A DNA stretch of 64,000 bases from Streptomyces werraensis (GTDB lineage: Bacteria; Actinomycetota; Actinomycetes; Streptomycetales; Streptomycetaceae). Below, piece after piece: positions 15,411-24,899 of this stretch. Both the position numbers and the translations under genes were made by a program. Every line of letters begins with the position of its first letter. Position 1 is the first letter of the stretch. The notes below the pieces were generated by a model. The model was not told where the DNA came from and made no database searches. It worked only from the letters and a program-made list of their open reading frames with translations. The DNA lies in the NCBI GenBank assembly GCA_014656175.1, contig BNBX01000008.1, forward strand, positions 163,815-227,814, written 5' to 3'.

Positions 15411-18018
15411 GATCCCGCTCGGCGACTGGGTCAACGACGCCGTCGACTGGCTCCTCGCCCACGTCAGCTGGCTGTTCGACTTCTTCAAGACCGTCTTCAC
15501 CGGCACCTACGACGGCATCAACGCCGTCCTCCAGGCGCCCGAGCCGCTGCTGCTCGTCGCGATCTTCGCGGTGATCGCCTTCTGGCTGCGCGGCGCGCTC
15601 GCCGGTGTCCTCACCTTCCTCGGCTTCGCGTTCATCGTGTCGATGGAGCTGTGGGAGAACGCGATGATCACGCTGTCGCTGGTGCTGGTCGCCACGCTGA
15701 TAGCGCTGGTCGTCGCCGTGCCCGTGGGCATCTGGGCGGCCCGCTCCGACCGCGTCAGCTCACTGGTGCGGCCCGTGCTGGACTTCATGCAGACGCTGCC
15801 CGCGATGATCTACCTCATCCCGGCGATCCTGTTCTTCGGCACAGGCGCCTCCGCGGGCATCGTCGCCACCCTGATCTTCGCGCTCGCCCCCGGCGTCCGC
15901 ATGACCGAGCTGGGCGTCCGGCAGGTCGACAAGGAACTCGTCGAGGCGGCCGAGGCGTTCGGCACCACGCCCCGCGACACCCTGCTGCGCGTCCAGCTCC
16001 CGCTGGCGCTGCCCACGGTGATGGCGGGCGTCAACCAGGTGATCATGCTGGGTCTGTCCATGGCCGCGATCGCCGGCATGGTCGGCACCGGCGGCCTCGG
16101 CGGCGACGTCAACGAGGCCATCGGCCAGCTCAACGTCGGCCTCGGCTCCGAGGCCGGTGTCGCCATCGTCATCCTGGCGATCTACCTGGACCGCATGACC
16201 AGCGCCCTGGGCACCCAGGTGTCCCCGCTGGGCCGCCGGGCCGCCGCCCGTGCCCGCGCCGCGGGCCGCATGAAGATCTGGTCGTACCGGCCGCGCCCGC
16301 AGGTCGCCGTGATCGGCGTCGTCGTCCTGGCCCTGGTGGCCGGCGGCATGAGCCTGTTCGGCGGCTCCGGCGGCTCCTCCGACACCGCCGGCGACGGCAA
16401 GGTCGGCAAGGGCCAGAAGGTCTCCCTCGGCTACGTCCCCTGGGACGAGGGCATCGCCTCCACCTTCCTCTGGAAGGAGATCCTGGAGCAGCGCGGATAC
16501 GAGGTGGAGGCCAAGCAGTTCGACGCCGGGCCGCTCTACACCTCCCTCGCGCAGGGCGACATCGACGTCGTCACCAACTCATGGCTGCCGACCACCCACG
16601 AGCAGTACTGGAAGAAGTACGGCTCCCGCCTCGACGACCTCGGGTCCTGGTACGACGAGACGTCCCTGGAACTCACCGTCCCCGCCTACATGAAGGACGT
16701 GAACTCGCTCGCGGACCTCAAGGGCAGGGCCGGGCAGTTCAAGGGGAGGATCACCGGCATCGAGTCCAGCGCCGGCGAGATGGCCCTGCTGAAGAGCAAG
16801 GTCCTCAAGGAGTACGGCCTCGACGGCGAGTACCAGGTCGTCGACAGCTCGACCCCGGCCATGCTGGCCGAACTGAAGCGCGCCATGAGCAAGAAGGAGC
16901 CGATCGTCGTCACGCTCTGGTCCCCGCACTGGGCGTACAACGACCTCGACCTGAAGAAGCTCGAGGACCCCAAGGGCGCCTGGGGCGAGGGCGACGGTGT
17001 GCACACGCTGTCCCGCAAGGGCTTCGCCGGCGACAACCCCACCGTCGGCGACTGGCTGAAGAACTTCTCGATGACCGAGGAGCAACTCACCAGCCTGGAG
17101 GCCGAGATCAACAAGGCCGGCAAGGGCAAGCAGCAGGAGGCCGTGCGCACCTGGCTGAAGTCCAACCCGGACGTCGTCGACAAGCTGGCTCCCGTGAACT
17201 CCGGGGGCGGCGGCACGCCCGCCGAGGCGAAGCGGCCGCTGGACATCGCCTGGTTCCCCTGGGACGAGGACATCGCCGTCACCTACCTGTGGAAGAACGT
17301 CCTGGAGCGGCGCGGCTACAAGCTGAACCTGAAGCAGATGGACGTCGGTCCGGTCTACACCGGCCTCGCCTCCGGAGACCTCGACCTCAACTTCGACGCG
17401 TGGCTGCCGTACGCGCAGAAGAACTACTGGGACAAGAACAAGGACAAGCTCACCGACCTCGGCACCTGGTACGAGCCGACCTCGCTGGAGATCGCCGTCC
17501 CGTCGTACGTCAAGGACGTGAAGTCGCTCGCCGACCTCAAGGGGAAGGCCGACCTCTTCGACGGGAAGATCATCGGCATCGAGCCCGGCACCGGCGAGAT
17601 GCAGCTGCTGAAGAACGAGGTGCTGCCGGGCTACGGCCTCGAGGACGAGTACGAGGTCGTCGACGGCTCCACGCCCGCGATGCTGGCCGAGCTCAAGCGC
17701 GCACTGGCGCAGAAGAAGCCCGTCGCGGTCACCCTGTGGTCGCCGCACTGGGCCTACAGCGAGTACGAGCTGACCAAGCTGAAGGACCCCAAGAAGGCCT
17801 TCGGCGAGGGGAACACGATCCGCACGATCGCCAGCAAGAAGTTCCCCGAGCAGTACCCGCGGCTCACCGAGTGGATCAAGGGTTTCCGCATGAGTGAGGA
17901 CGAGCTCGGCACCCTGGAGGCGGAGATCAAGAACCGCGGCCAGGGGCACGAGGAGGAGGCCGTCGCCGCCTGGCTCGAGGAGCACCCGGACATGGTGGAG
18001 CGGATGACGCCGCAGTAG
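15403..18018 (+). CDS. compatible-solute ABC permease fused to two tandem OpuAC-type binding domains
   Basis: A single 871-residue chain in three parts. Residues 1-300 are the OpuAB/ProW permease, with the inner-membrane EAA-like loop EAAEAFGTTPRDTLLRVQLPLALP. After a further membrane segment (about 300-322), residues 340-595 and 612-871 are two homologous substrate-binding domains joined by a Gly-rich linker. The copies align closely: PWDEGIASTFLWKEILEQRGY versus PWDEDIAVTYLWKNVLERRGY, and SPHWAYNDLDLKKLEDPK versus SPHWAYSEYELTKLKDPK. Family knowledge: a conserved Trp/Tyr cage binds quaternary amines; single-domain OpuABC fusions are known. Two domains per chain would give four per dimeric transporter. 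It overlaps the ATPase gene. Confidence 0.9.
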   Translation: MPRIPLGDWVNDAVDWLLAHVSWLFDFFKTVFTGTYDGINAVLQAPEPLLLVAIFAVIAFWLRGALAGVLTFLGFAFIVSMELWENAMITLSLVLVATLIALVVAVPVGIWAARSDRVSSLVRPVLDFMQTLPAMIYLIPAILFFGTGASAGIVATLIFALAPGVRMTELGVRQVDKELVEAAEAFGTTPRDTLLRVQLPLALPTVMAGVNQVIMLGLSMAAIAGMVGTGGLGGDVNEAIGQLNVGLGSEAGVAIVILAIYLDRMTSALGTQVSPLGRRAAARARAAGRMKIWSYRPRPQVAVIGVVVLALVAGGMSLFGGSGGSSDTAGDGKVGKGQKVSLGYVPWDEGIASTFLWKEILEQRGYEVEAKQFDAGPLYTSLAQGDIDVVTNSWLPTTHEQYWKKYGSRLDDLGSWYDETSLELTVPAYMKDVNSLADLKGRAGQFKGRITGIESSAGEMALLKSKVLKEYGLDGEYQVVDSSTPAMLAELKRAMSKKEPIVVTLWSPHWAYNDLDLKKLEDPKGAWGEGDGVHTLSRKGFAGDNPTVGDWLKNFSMTEEQLTSLEAEINKAGKGKQQEAVRTWLKSNPDVVDKLAPVNSGGGGTPAEAKRPLDIAWFPWDEDIAVTYLWKNVLERRGYKLNLKQMDVGPVYTGLASGDLDLNFDAWLPYAQKNYWDKNKDKLTDLGTWYEPTSLEIAVPSYVKDVKSLADLKGKADLFDGKIIGIEPGTGEMQLLKNEVLPGYGLEDEYEVVDGSTPAMLAELKRALAQKKPVAVTLWSPHWAYSEYELTKLKDPKKAFGEGNTIRTIASKKFPEQYPRLTEWIKGFRMSEDELGTLEAEIKNRGQGHEEEAVAAWLEEHPDMVERMTPQ

Positions 18019-18044
18019 CCGTCGCGCACACCGGTCACGTCCTG

Positions 18045-18094
18045 CGAGGGGCGGGTCCCGGAGCGTCCTCAGGGGCGCCCGGACCCGCCCCTCG
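18045..18094 (+). terminator. terminator of the ABC transporter operon
   Basis: Arms CGAGGGGCGGGTCC (18045-18058) and GGACCCGCCCCTCG (18081-18094) pair perfectly over 14 bp around a 22-nt loop, 27 bp after the permease stop codon. Confidence 0.75.
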
Positions 18095-18426
18095 CGCCGT
18101 CCGGAGCCGCCCCCCGCCACCGTAGGAATCCGGACAACCACAGAGCGCGAACCTCTGCCCGAACCTCCTGGAATCTCCTCGTGACCTTCCGGCGAACACG
18201 GTGAACAATGGCGGGAACACCCCTTTTCGCATCCGGGGTGTGCCGAGGGGCCCGACGGGCGGCTGGCGTGAACTGTGAGGTCCGCACCGGCCGCGCGTGA
18301 CCGCGACGTGACAGGCGCCTGAAACGGTTTGCCGAACATGCGTAGGGTGCAGACAACTCAGCGAGGGAAGAGCGCCGGAACCTCGGCGGTCGGGTGCGAC
18401 GAGCGGCGAAGGAGGGAGCCGGAGCG
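18095..18426 (+). promoter_or_regulatory. intergenic region with candidate promoter for the XRE-cupin gene
   Basis: No gene is seen. TGAAAC (18320-18325) and TAGGGT (18343-18348), spaced 17 bp, form a good HrdB-like promoter and predict a leader of roughly 70 nt. Upstream, ACACCCC (18217-18223) and GGGGTGT (18235-18241) form an inverted repeat with an 11-nt loop that could be an operator or weak terminator. Confidence 0.45.
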
Positions 18427-18999
18427 ATGGGCGACCACAAAGAACAGCCCCTGCGGGTGGGCGCTGCCGTGCGGCGGCGACGCCGCACGCTGGATCTCAC
18501 CCTCGCCGTCGTGGCCGAGCGCAGCGGTCTGTCGGTCCCGTTCCTCAGCCAGATCGAGAACGAGCGCGCGCGTCCCAGCCAGACCTCCCTGGAGAAGCTC
18601 GCCGACGCGCTGCGCACCACCGCGGTCGAACTGCTCGCCGCCGCCGACCCGGCGTGCAGCGTGGACGTCGTCCGTGCCGACGGCGCCGAGGAGTGGGCGG
18701 AGCCGCGGGTGCGGTCCCTGGTCCGCGGCCACCACCAGATGCACGCGCAGGAGTTCACCGGCGATCACGACGCCGGACGTGAACTGCAGTTCCGCAACGA
18801 CCAGTTGATGTACGTCGCGGAAGGCGCCGTGGAGATCGAGGCCGAGGGGCGCGCCTACCGCCTCGGCCGCGGCGACACCCTCTACCTCACCGGCGGTGTA
18901 CGGCACCGCTGGCGGGCCACGGTGCCGGAGACCCGGCTGCTGATCGTCGCCGTCGCCGAGCACATCGAGGCGCTGCGGGACACCAAGCCGCGCCGATGA
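18427..18999 (+). CDS. XRE-family regulator with C-terminal cupin domain
   Basis: A 190-residue protein. Residues 10-65 are an HTH_3 (XRE) DNA-binding domain (VGAAVRRRRRTLDLTLAVVAERSGLSVPFLSQIENERARPSQTSL, quoted in part). Residues 110-180 are a cupin barrel (QLMYVAEGAVEIEAEG..., GDTLYLTGGVRHRWRA), which in relatives senses a small ligand. The ATG has GGAGGG 10 bases upstream. Its stop overlaps the start of the metal-receptor-like gene (ATGA), so the two are coupled and probably share a pathway. The ligand is unknown; PuuR-like regulators with this layout often respond to polyamines or amino acids. Confidence 0.85.
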   Translation: MGDHKEQPLRVGAAVRRRRRTLDLTLAVVAERSGLSVPFLSQIENERARPSQTSLEKLADALRTTAVELLAAADPACSVDVVRADGAEEWAEPRVRSLVRGHHQMHAQEFTGDHDAGRELQFRNDQLMYVAEGAVEIEAEGRAYRLGRGDTLYLTGGVRHRWRATVPETRLLIVAVAEHIEALRDTKPRR

Positions 19000-19724
19000 G
19001 CGCCCTTCGCGTGGTGTCCCTCGTGCCCTCGCTCACCGAGGCCGTGGCCGTGTCGGCGCCCGGCGCCCTGATCGCGGCCACCGACTGGTGCACGCATCCG
19101 CCCGGCCTGGACGTGGCGCGCATCGGCGGCACCAAGAACCCGAAGACCGACCGGATCGCCGGGCTGGCCCCCGACCTGGTGATCGCCAACGAGGAGGAGA
19201 ACCGGCCGCCCGACCTCGACGCCCTGCGCGCGGCGGGCCTCGACGTCCTGGTCACCCACGTGCGGACCCTGCCGCAGGCCTTCGCCGAACTGGACCGCGT
19301 CCTGACCGCGTGCGGGGTGCGGAGCCGGCCCGGCTGGCTGGACGCGGCCCAGGCGGCGTGGGAGGCGCCGCCGGTGTTCCAGGAGCCGCGTACGGCGGTC
19401 GTCCCCGTCTGGCGCCGCCCCTGGATGGTGCTCGGCCGTGACACCTTCGCGGGCGACCTGCTGGCCCGGCTCGGCGTACGCAATCTGTTCGCGGACCACT
19501 CCGAACGGTATCCGCGCGTCCCGCTCGACGAGTTGCGCGCGGCACGGCCGGATCTGGTCGTCCTCCCCGACGAGCCGTACCGCTTCACCGCCGACGACGG
19601 CCCGGAAGCCTTTCCCGGCCTGCCGTGCGCCCTCGTGGGCGGACGCCCTCTCACCTGGTACGGCCCGTCGTTGGCCCAGGCGCCGAAGGCGCTGGGGCAG
19701 GCGTTGCGGGAGGCGGGCGCCTGA
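18996..19724 (+). CDS. helical-backbone metal receptor (BtuF/periplasmic-binding-like), cytoplasmic
   Basis: 242 residues. The start RVVSLVPSLTEAVAV and the segments IGGTKNPKTDRIAGLAPDLVIANEEENR and TFAGDLLARLGVRNLF are typical of cobalamin/Fe3+-siderophore binding proteins of the TroA/BtuF superfamily. Unlike transported members it has no signal peptide or lipobox, so it should stay in the cytoplasm. It overlaps the XRE-cupin gene by 4 nt. No transporter gene is adjacent. The ligand (cobalamin, haem, iron chelate or none) cannot be told. Confidence 0.8.
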   Translation: MSALRVVSLVPSLTEAVAVSAPGALIAATDWCTHPPGLDVARIGGTKNPKTDRIAGLAPDLVIANEEENRPPDLDALRAAGLDVLVTHVRTLPQAFAELDRVLTACGVRSRPGWLDAAQAAWEAPPVFQEPRTAVVPVWRRPWMVLGRDTFAGDLLARLGVRNLFADHSERYPRVPLDELRAARPDLVVLPDEPYRFTADDGPEAFPGLPCALVGGRPLTWYGPSLAQAPKALGQALREAGA

Positions 19725-20130
19725 GCGGCGGCGCGCGCGGCGGGGTGTGCTTCGGGTGCCGCGGGGAGCCGGGGCCGGGACGCGTCCGGCGGCGCACGGG
19801 GTCGGGCGAGCGGACGGCGCGTTCCGGCCGATGACCGTGAGCGGCTCTGCGGGACCCGCCGTGAGCGGGCCGAAGCGGCGGGTACCTGCGGAGGCGGCGC
19901 CGGCGACCCGGGCACACCTTGCCGACGTACGCGGCCGGCCGGCAGCGTGCCGGGCGTGCCGCGTCTTCCCTCGCACGGGCCCACGGGTCCGCGGTCCGGT
20001 GAGGACGCCTGTCCGGGCGTGCACGGGCGGGCGTGTGCGGCCGACCGGCGGGGTGCCGGACAAGCGGCGTGATCCGACAGGCGCGGCCACGGGCCCGGAC
20101 AGCGGCCGTCCGGGCGTGCGTCGCGCGTTG
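19725..20130. other. intergenic region without a recognisable gene
   Basis: About 400 bp of extremely G+C-rich sequence. Open frames exist on both strands but have Arg/Gly/Pro-dominated composition and no recognisable domain or ribosome site, as expected for non-coding DNA in this genome. Its right end carries the LysR palindrome described separately. Confidence 0.5.
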
Positions 20131-20147
20131 CATAAGCTGGGCTTATG
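20131..20147. promoter_or_regulatory. 17-bp palindrome covering the LysR start codon
   Basis: CATAAGC-TGG-GCTTATG, perfect 7-bp arms with a 3-bp centre; the final ATG of the right arm is the start codon of the LysR gene (20145). In a region of over 75% G+C this A+T-bearing dyad stands out. It is a likely autoregulatory operator and implies a leaderless or very short-leader transcript. Confidence 0.65.
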
Positions 20148-21080
20148 AGCAGGACGGAAGACCACGGCGACGAACGGCCCGGGAACGGCGGTTCGCTCGC
20201 GCACCGGGTGCCCGACCTCGGAGCGCTCGAGCTGCTGCTCGCCGTGGCACGGGTGGGGAGTCTGGGCCGTGCCGCGCGGGAGCTGGGGATCACCCAGCCC
20301 GCCGCGAGCAGCCGGATCCGCTCGATGGAACGGCAGCTCGGCGTCGCCCTCGTCGACCGTTCGCCCCGCGGGTCGCGGCTCACCGACGCGGGCGCCCTGG
20401 TCACCGACTGGGCCCGGCGGATCGTCGAGGCGGCCGAGGCGTTCGACGCGGGCGCGCAGGCGCTGCGGGACCGCAGGGACTCACGGCTGCGGGTCGCGGC
20501 GAGCATGACGATCGCCGAGTACCTGCTGCCGGGGTGGCTCGTCGCGCTGCGCGCGCAGCGCCCCGACACGGCCGTGTCCCTGCTCGCCGGCAACTCGACG
20601 GCGGTCGCGGAGCGGCTGCTGGCGGGGGAGGCGGACCTCGGCTTCGTGGAGGGGCTGACGGTGCCGGCCGGGCTCGACTCCGCGGTGATCGCCCATGACC
20701 GGCTGGTCGTGGTCACGGCCCCCTCGCACCCCTGGGCCCGCCGCAGACGCCCCCTCGCGGCGGACGAACTGGCGGCCACGCCGCTCGTCCTGCGGGAGGA
20801 GGGTTCGGGCACCCGGCAGGTGCTGGACGCGGCGCTCGGCGGCCTGGCCCGCCCGCTGATCGAGTTGTCCTCGACGACGGCGGTGAAGGCGGCGGCGGTC
20901 GGCGGCGCGGGTCCCGCGGTGCTGAGCGAGCTGGCGGTGGGGGAGGAGCTGGGGATGCGGCGTCTGGTCCGCATCCCGGTCCAGTCGGTCGCCCTGGCCC
21001 GCGATCTGCGGGCGGTCTGGCCCACGGGCCACCGCCCGACGGGGCCGGCGCGGGATCTGCTGTCGCTGACCCGAATGTGA
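20145..21080 (+). CDS. LysR-family transcriptional regulator
   Basis: A 311-residue regulator. After a 25-residue polar N-terminus comes the LysR helix-turn-helix (LGALELLLAVARVGSLGRAARELGITQPAASSRIRSMERQLG, quoted for residues about 24-66), the linker helix and a LysR_substrate effector domain (SRLRVAASMTIAEYLLPGWLVALR...). LysR proteins usually activate a divergent gene with a small co-inducer, but no divergent gene starts here: the upstream 420 bp are non-coding and the next upstream gene points the same way. Targets must therefore be itself or elsewhere. The start codon lies in a palindrome with no Shine-Dalgarno sequence. Confidence 0.9.
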   Translation: MSRTEDHGDERPGNGGSLAHRVPDLGALELLLAVARVGSLGRAARELGITQPAASSRIRSMERQLGVALVDRSPRGSRLTDAGALVTDWARRIVEAAEAFDAGAQALRDRRDSRLRVAASMTIAEYLLPGWLVALRAQRPDTAVSLLAGNSTAVAERLLAGEADLGFVEGLTVPAGLDSAVIAHDRLVVVTAPSHPWARRRRPLAADELAATPLVLREEGSGTRQVLDAALGGLARPLIELSSTTAVKAAAVGGAGPAVLSELAVGEELGMRRLVRIPVQSVALARDLRAVWPTGHRPTGPARDLLSLTRM

Positions 21081-21771
21081 GAATCCGGGCCCGCGCCCGG
21101 CGAGGAAGGACGCGGCGTCCTGGCCGCCGATGTCACACGGATCGTGCCCGTCGCCGCGCCTGCGGCGGCAGACGTCCCGGCCGGGACGATGCGGGCTGCC
21201 GCGCCGTGGACGGGGGCACCTTGTCCCTTCGATCGCCTGCGGCACCCCGGGCGCCGGGGTGTGGAGGCCTCCGACGGGCCTCGGGGTCGGCGCCCGTGCC
21301 CGCGACCCCGGGCCGACGTCGTCCTCGGCGGGGCGGGGAGGGGCAGGGCGGGGCCGGACCGAGGCCGCGCCGGGCCCGACGGCGACGAAGACGCCCATGA
21401 CGGGGCAGAACGGGGAGCCGCGCGGCGGGCCGGTGCCGAAGTACGGCACGACGCCCGACGCGTCGGTGCGCGAGCCGTGGCCGAGGGGAGGAGCGACTCC
21501 CGGGCGACTCCGCCGTGCCAGGCCGCTGCACCGCGCTGCCCCGAGAGCGGGCGCATGCGGGCGGGTCGCCCGCCGCGCCGACGGGGCTGCTCGGCGGCCG
21601 CCCGCCGCGCCTCCGTACCGTGTGCCCGACCGGTTGCCGTACGCGCCGGGCCTGACGCGAGCCGTTCCGGCCGCCGTACTCGGGCGGGCTCCCGGCCGGC
21701 CGGCGTGGACCCGCAGGGCACAGCCCTACCGTCCCGCGCTTGCCGTGGACGGGCCAGCGGGCCGCGTCTCG
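21081..21771. other. 690-bp intergenic gap, no supported gene
   Basis: Between the LysR stop and the stop of the minus-strand GATase gene. All frames are Arg/Pro/Gly/Ala-rich. One plus frame from ATG 21396 (MTGQNGEPRGGPVPKYGTTP) briefly looks protein-like, but it lacks a ribosome site and degenerates into low-complexity Arg/Ala. I see no RNA gene. It may be decayed coding DNA. Confidence 0.4.
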
Positions 21772-22458
21772 TCAGACCCCTGCCGCCGCGACCAGCGCGC
21801 GGACCACCCGCTCGTCCTCCCCCATCTCCGGATGCCACTGCACCCCCACCACCCAGGGGCCGCCAGGCCGTTCGACGGCCTCCACCGTGCCGTCCTCCGC
21901 GTACGCGGAGGGGATCAGGCCGGTGCCGAGGCGGTCGACCGCCTGGTGGTGGTAGGCGGGGACCGATGTCTCCTCGGGGACGGCCTGCGCGTACCGCGTG
22001 CCCGGGACGGGCTTGACCGGGTGGTGGCCGAAGACGCCCGGGACCTCCGCGTGGCCGTCGATGTGCTGGACCAGGGTGCCGCCCAGGGCGACGTTCAGCA
22101 GCTGCATGCCCCGGCAGATGCCGAGCAGTGGCACGCCCCGCTCCAGGGCGGCCCGGATCAGCGCCAGCTCCCAGGCGTCCCGGGCCCGGGCCGGAGGCCC
22201 CGTGCGCGGGTCGGGCTCGGCGCCGTAGTGGACGGGCTCCACGTCCGGGCCGCCCGCGATCACCAGGCCGTCCAGCCGGGCCACCGCCGCCGCCGCATGC
22301 TCCGGCGCGTCCGGCGGGAGCATCGCCGCCAGTCCGCCCGCCCGCTGCACCAGCCGCGGATAGCCGGCCGGCAGCAGCGCGGCGTCCAGCTGCCACACGC
22401 CCCACCGCACGCCCGATTCCGCGTACGTACTGATGCCGATCAGTGGCCTGCCCGACAC
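21772..22458 (-). CDS. gamma-glutamyl hydrolase (class I GATase-like, PuuD family)
   Basis: A 228-residue class I glutamine-amidotransferase-fold hydrolase. The nucleophile elbow is LLGICRGMQLLN (Cys at about residue 114) and the His-Glu pair lies in VGVQWHPEMGE; DGLVIAGGPDVEP is the oxyanion region. PuuD-type enzymes cleave gamma-glutamyl amides such as gamma-GABA in the cytoplasm, releasing glutamate. The gene sits 18 bp downstream of the ethanolamine-type permease on the same strand and close to a GlnA4-type ligase, so it probably performs the final deglutamylation of a gamma-glutamylated amine catabolite. Confidence 0.88.
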   Translation of the reverse strand: MSGRPLIGISTYAESGVRWGVWQLDAALLPAGYPRLVQRAGGLAAMLPPDAPEHAAAAVARLDGLVIAGGPDVEPVHYGAEPDPRTGPPARARDAWELALIRAALERGVPLLGICRGMQLLNVALGGTLVQHIDGHAEVPGVFGHHPVKPVPGTRYAQAVPEETSVPAYHHQAVDRLGTGLIPSAYAEDGTVEAVERPGGPWVVGVQWHPEMGEDERVVRALVAAAGV

Positions 22459-22476
22459 CCGGGCACCTCCTCTTCC

Positions 22477-23922
<1,446 letters not shown>

Positions 23923-24079
23923 GGCACGGCTCCCCAGGAGGCGGTGTGGCGCGGACGAGGGTAATGGAACAGATCCACACCTTTGTGGGCCCATACCTTC
24001 GTGGCGCACCCGACGCGAGCGCAACCCCCGTGCGTTAAGCCGCGGTAAACCCTGCCCGAACCCGCCGCGCGCCACACCG

Positions 24080-24814
24080 TCAGGCGAGGAATCCCCGCAA
24101 CAGCGCCGCCGTGCCCGCACAGTGCTCCCGCATCACCTCGCGCGCCCCGTCCGCGTCCCCCTCGAGGACCGCCTCCACCAGCGCCGCGTGCTGCCGCTGC
24201 GAGTGCTCCAGGTTGCGCACCAGCAGCGGGATGCAGTCCAGCAGGTCGTTCACCGTCGCCCGAACGGCCGCGTACTGCGCCGTCAGGGTCGGGGAGCCGG
24301 ACAGCTCCGCCAGGGTCAGGTGGAACAGGGTGTCCGCCCGCCGGTAGTCGCCCAGCGGCGCCTCCTGCGTGCCGGCCAGCGCCTCCCGCAGCCGCCCGGC
24401 CTGCTCGTCCGTCAGCCCGTGCCCCGCGCACAGCCCGGCCGCGCCGACCTCCAGCACCTCCCGGAAGCGCAGCACGTCCTCGATGTCCACCTCGGCGATC
24501 CGCCGCCGCAGCTCCTCCTCGCCCGCGTCCGTCGGCCTGGGCAGCACGAACGTCCCGCCGTACCGGCCGCGCCGGGACTCCACCAGGCCCTGGTCCTGGA
24601 GCACCTTCAGCACCTCGCGCAGCGTCACCCGGCTTATCCCCAGCCGCTCCGCCAGCTCCCGCTCGGCCGGCAGCCGCTCCCCGCCCGCCACCAGCCCGAG
24701 CCGCACCACCTGGAGGATCTGCTCCAGCGCCTCCTCGAAGCCGTTGCCCGCACGGACCTGCCGCAGCACCGGCGCCAGCCGGTCCCCCACCGCGCCCACC
24801 GCATCCTTGGGCAT
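24080..24814 (-). CDS. FadR-subfamily GntR regulator (EpuRII-like position)
   Basis: 244 residues from ATG 24814, which has GGGAAGGGGG upstream; a TTG seven codons earlier is less likely. Residues 15-85 are the GntR winged helix (LPAERELAERLGISRVTLREVLKVLQDQGLVESRRGRYGGTFV, about residues 49-91). The rest is an all-helical FCD ligand-binding domain with DIEDVLRFREVLEVGAAGL and a metal/ligand-site His-rich end (DTLFHLTLAELSG, MREHCAGT). It is transcribed divergently from the glnA4-type gene over 85 bp that hold an 11-bp direct repeat. In S. coelicolor a regulator at this position (named EpuRII, as I recall) represses glnA4. Ligand not visible. Confidence 0.88.
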   Translation of the reverse strand: MPKDAVGAVGDRLAPVLRQVRAGNGFEEALEQILQVVRLGLVAGGERLPAERELAERLGISRVTLREVLKVLQDQGLVESRRGRYGGTFVLPRPTDAGEEELRRRIAEVDIEDVLRFREVLEVGAAGLCAGHGLTDEQAGRLREALAGTQEAPLGDYRRADTLFHLTLAELSGSPTLTAQYAAVRATVNDLLDCIPLLVRNLEHSQRQHAALVEAVLEGDADGAREVMREHCAGTAALLRGFLA

Positions 24815-24838
24815 CTGGTCGTGCCCCCTTCCCAAGCA

Positions 24839-24869
24839 ATGGTTCCCGGCAATACCTTATGGCTCCCGG
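24839..24869. promoter_or_regulatory. 11-bp direct repeat between regulator and glnA4: candidate operator
   Basis: ATGGTTCCCGG (24839-24849) and ATGGCTCCCGG (24859-24869) are 20 bp apart start to start, two helical turns, placing both on one DNA face. They fill the centre of the 85-bp divergent intergenic region, overlapping where -35/-10 elements must lie. Confidence 0.5.
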
Positions 24870-24899
24870 TTGACCGAAGAAGCCCGAGGAGGCCCTCCC

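Noticed and set aside
19651..20133. Minus-strand frame in the gap before the LysR gene
   Set aside because: Almost entirely Arg, Pro, Ala and His; no start signal and no family resemblance.
21396..21650. Possible plus-strand gene starting MTGQNGEPRGGPVPKYGTTP
   Set aside because: A brief protein-like start without ribosome site or promoter; it soon becomes Arg/Ala low complexity and its frame runs on as the antisense of the GATase gene.
23923..24120. Longer reading of the permease into the regulator gene
   Set aside because: The extension has no hydrophobic or conserved character, overlaps the regulator end, and the GTG at 23922 has a GGGGAG site.
24815..24835. TTG start seven codons upstream for the FadR-family regulator
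   Set aside because: The ATG at 24814 has a well-placed purine-rich ribosome site, whose G run would itself be the coding sequence of the extension.
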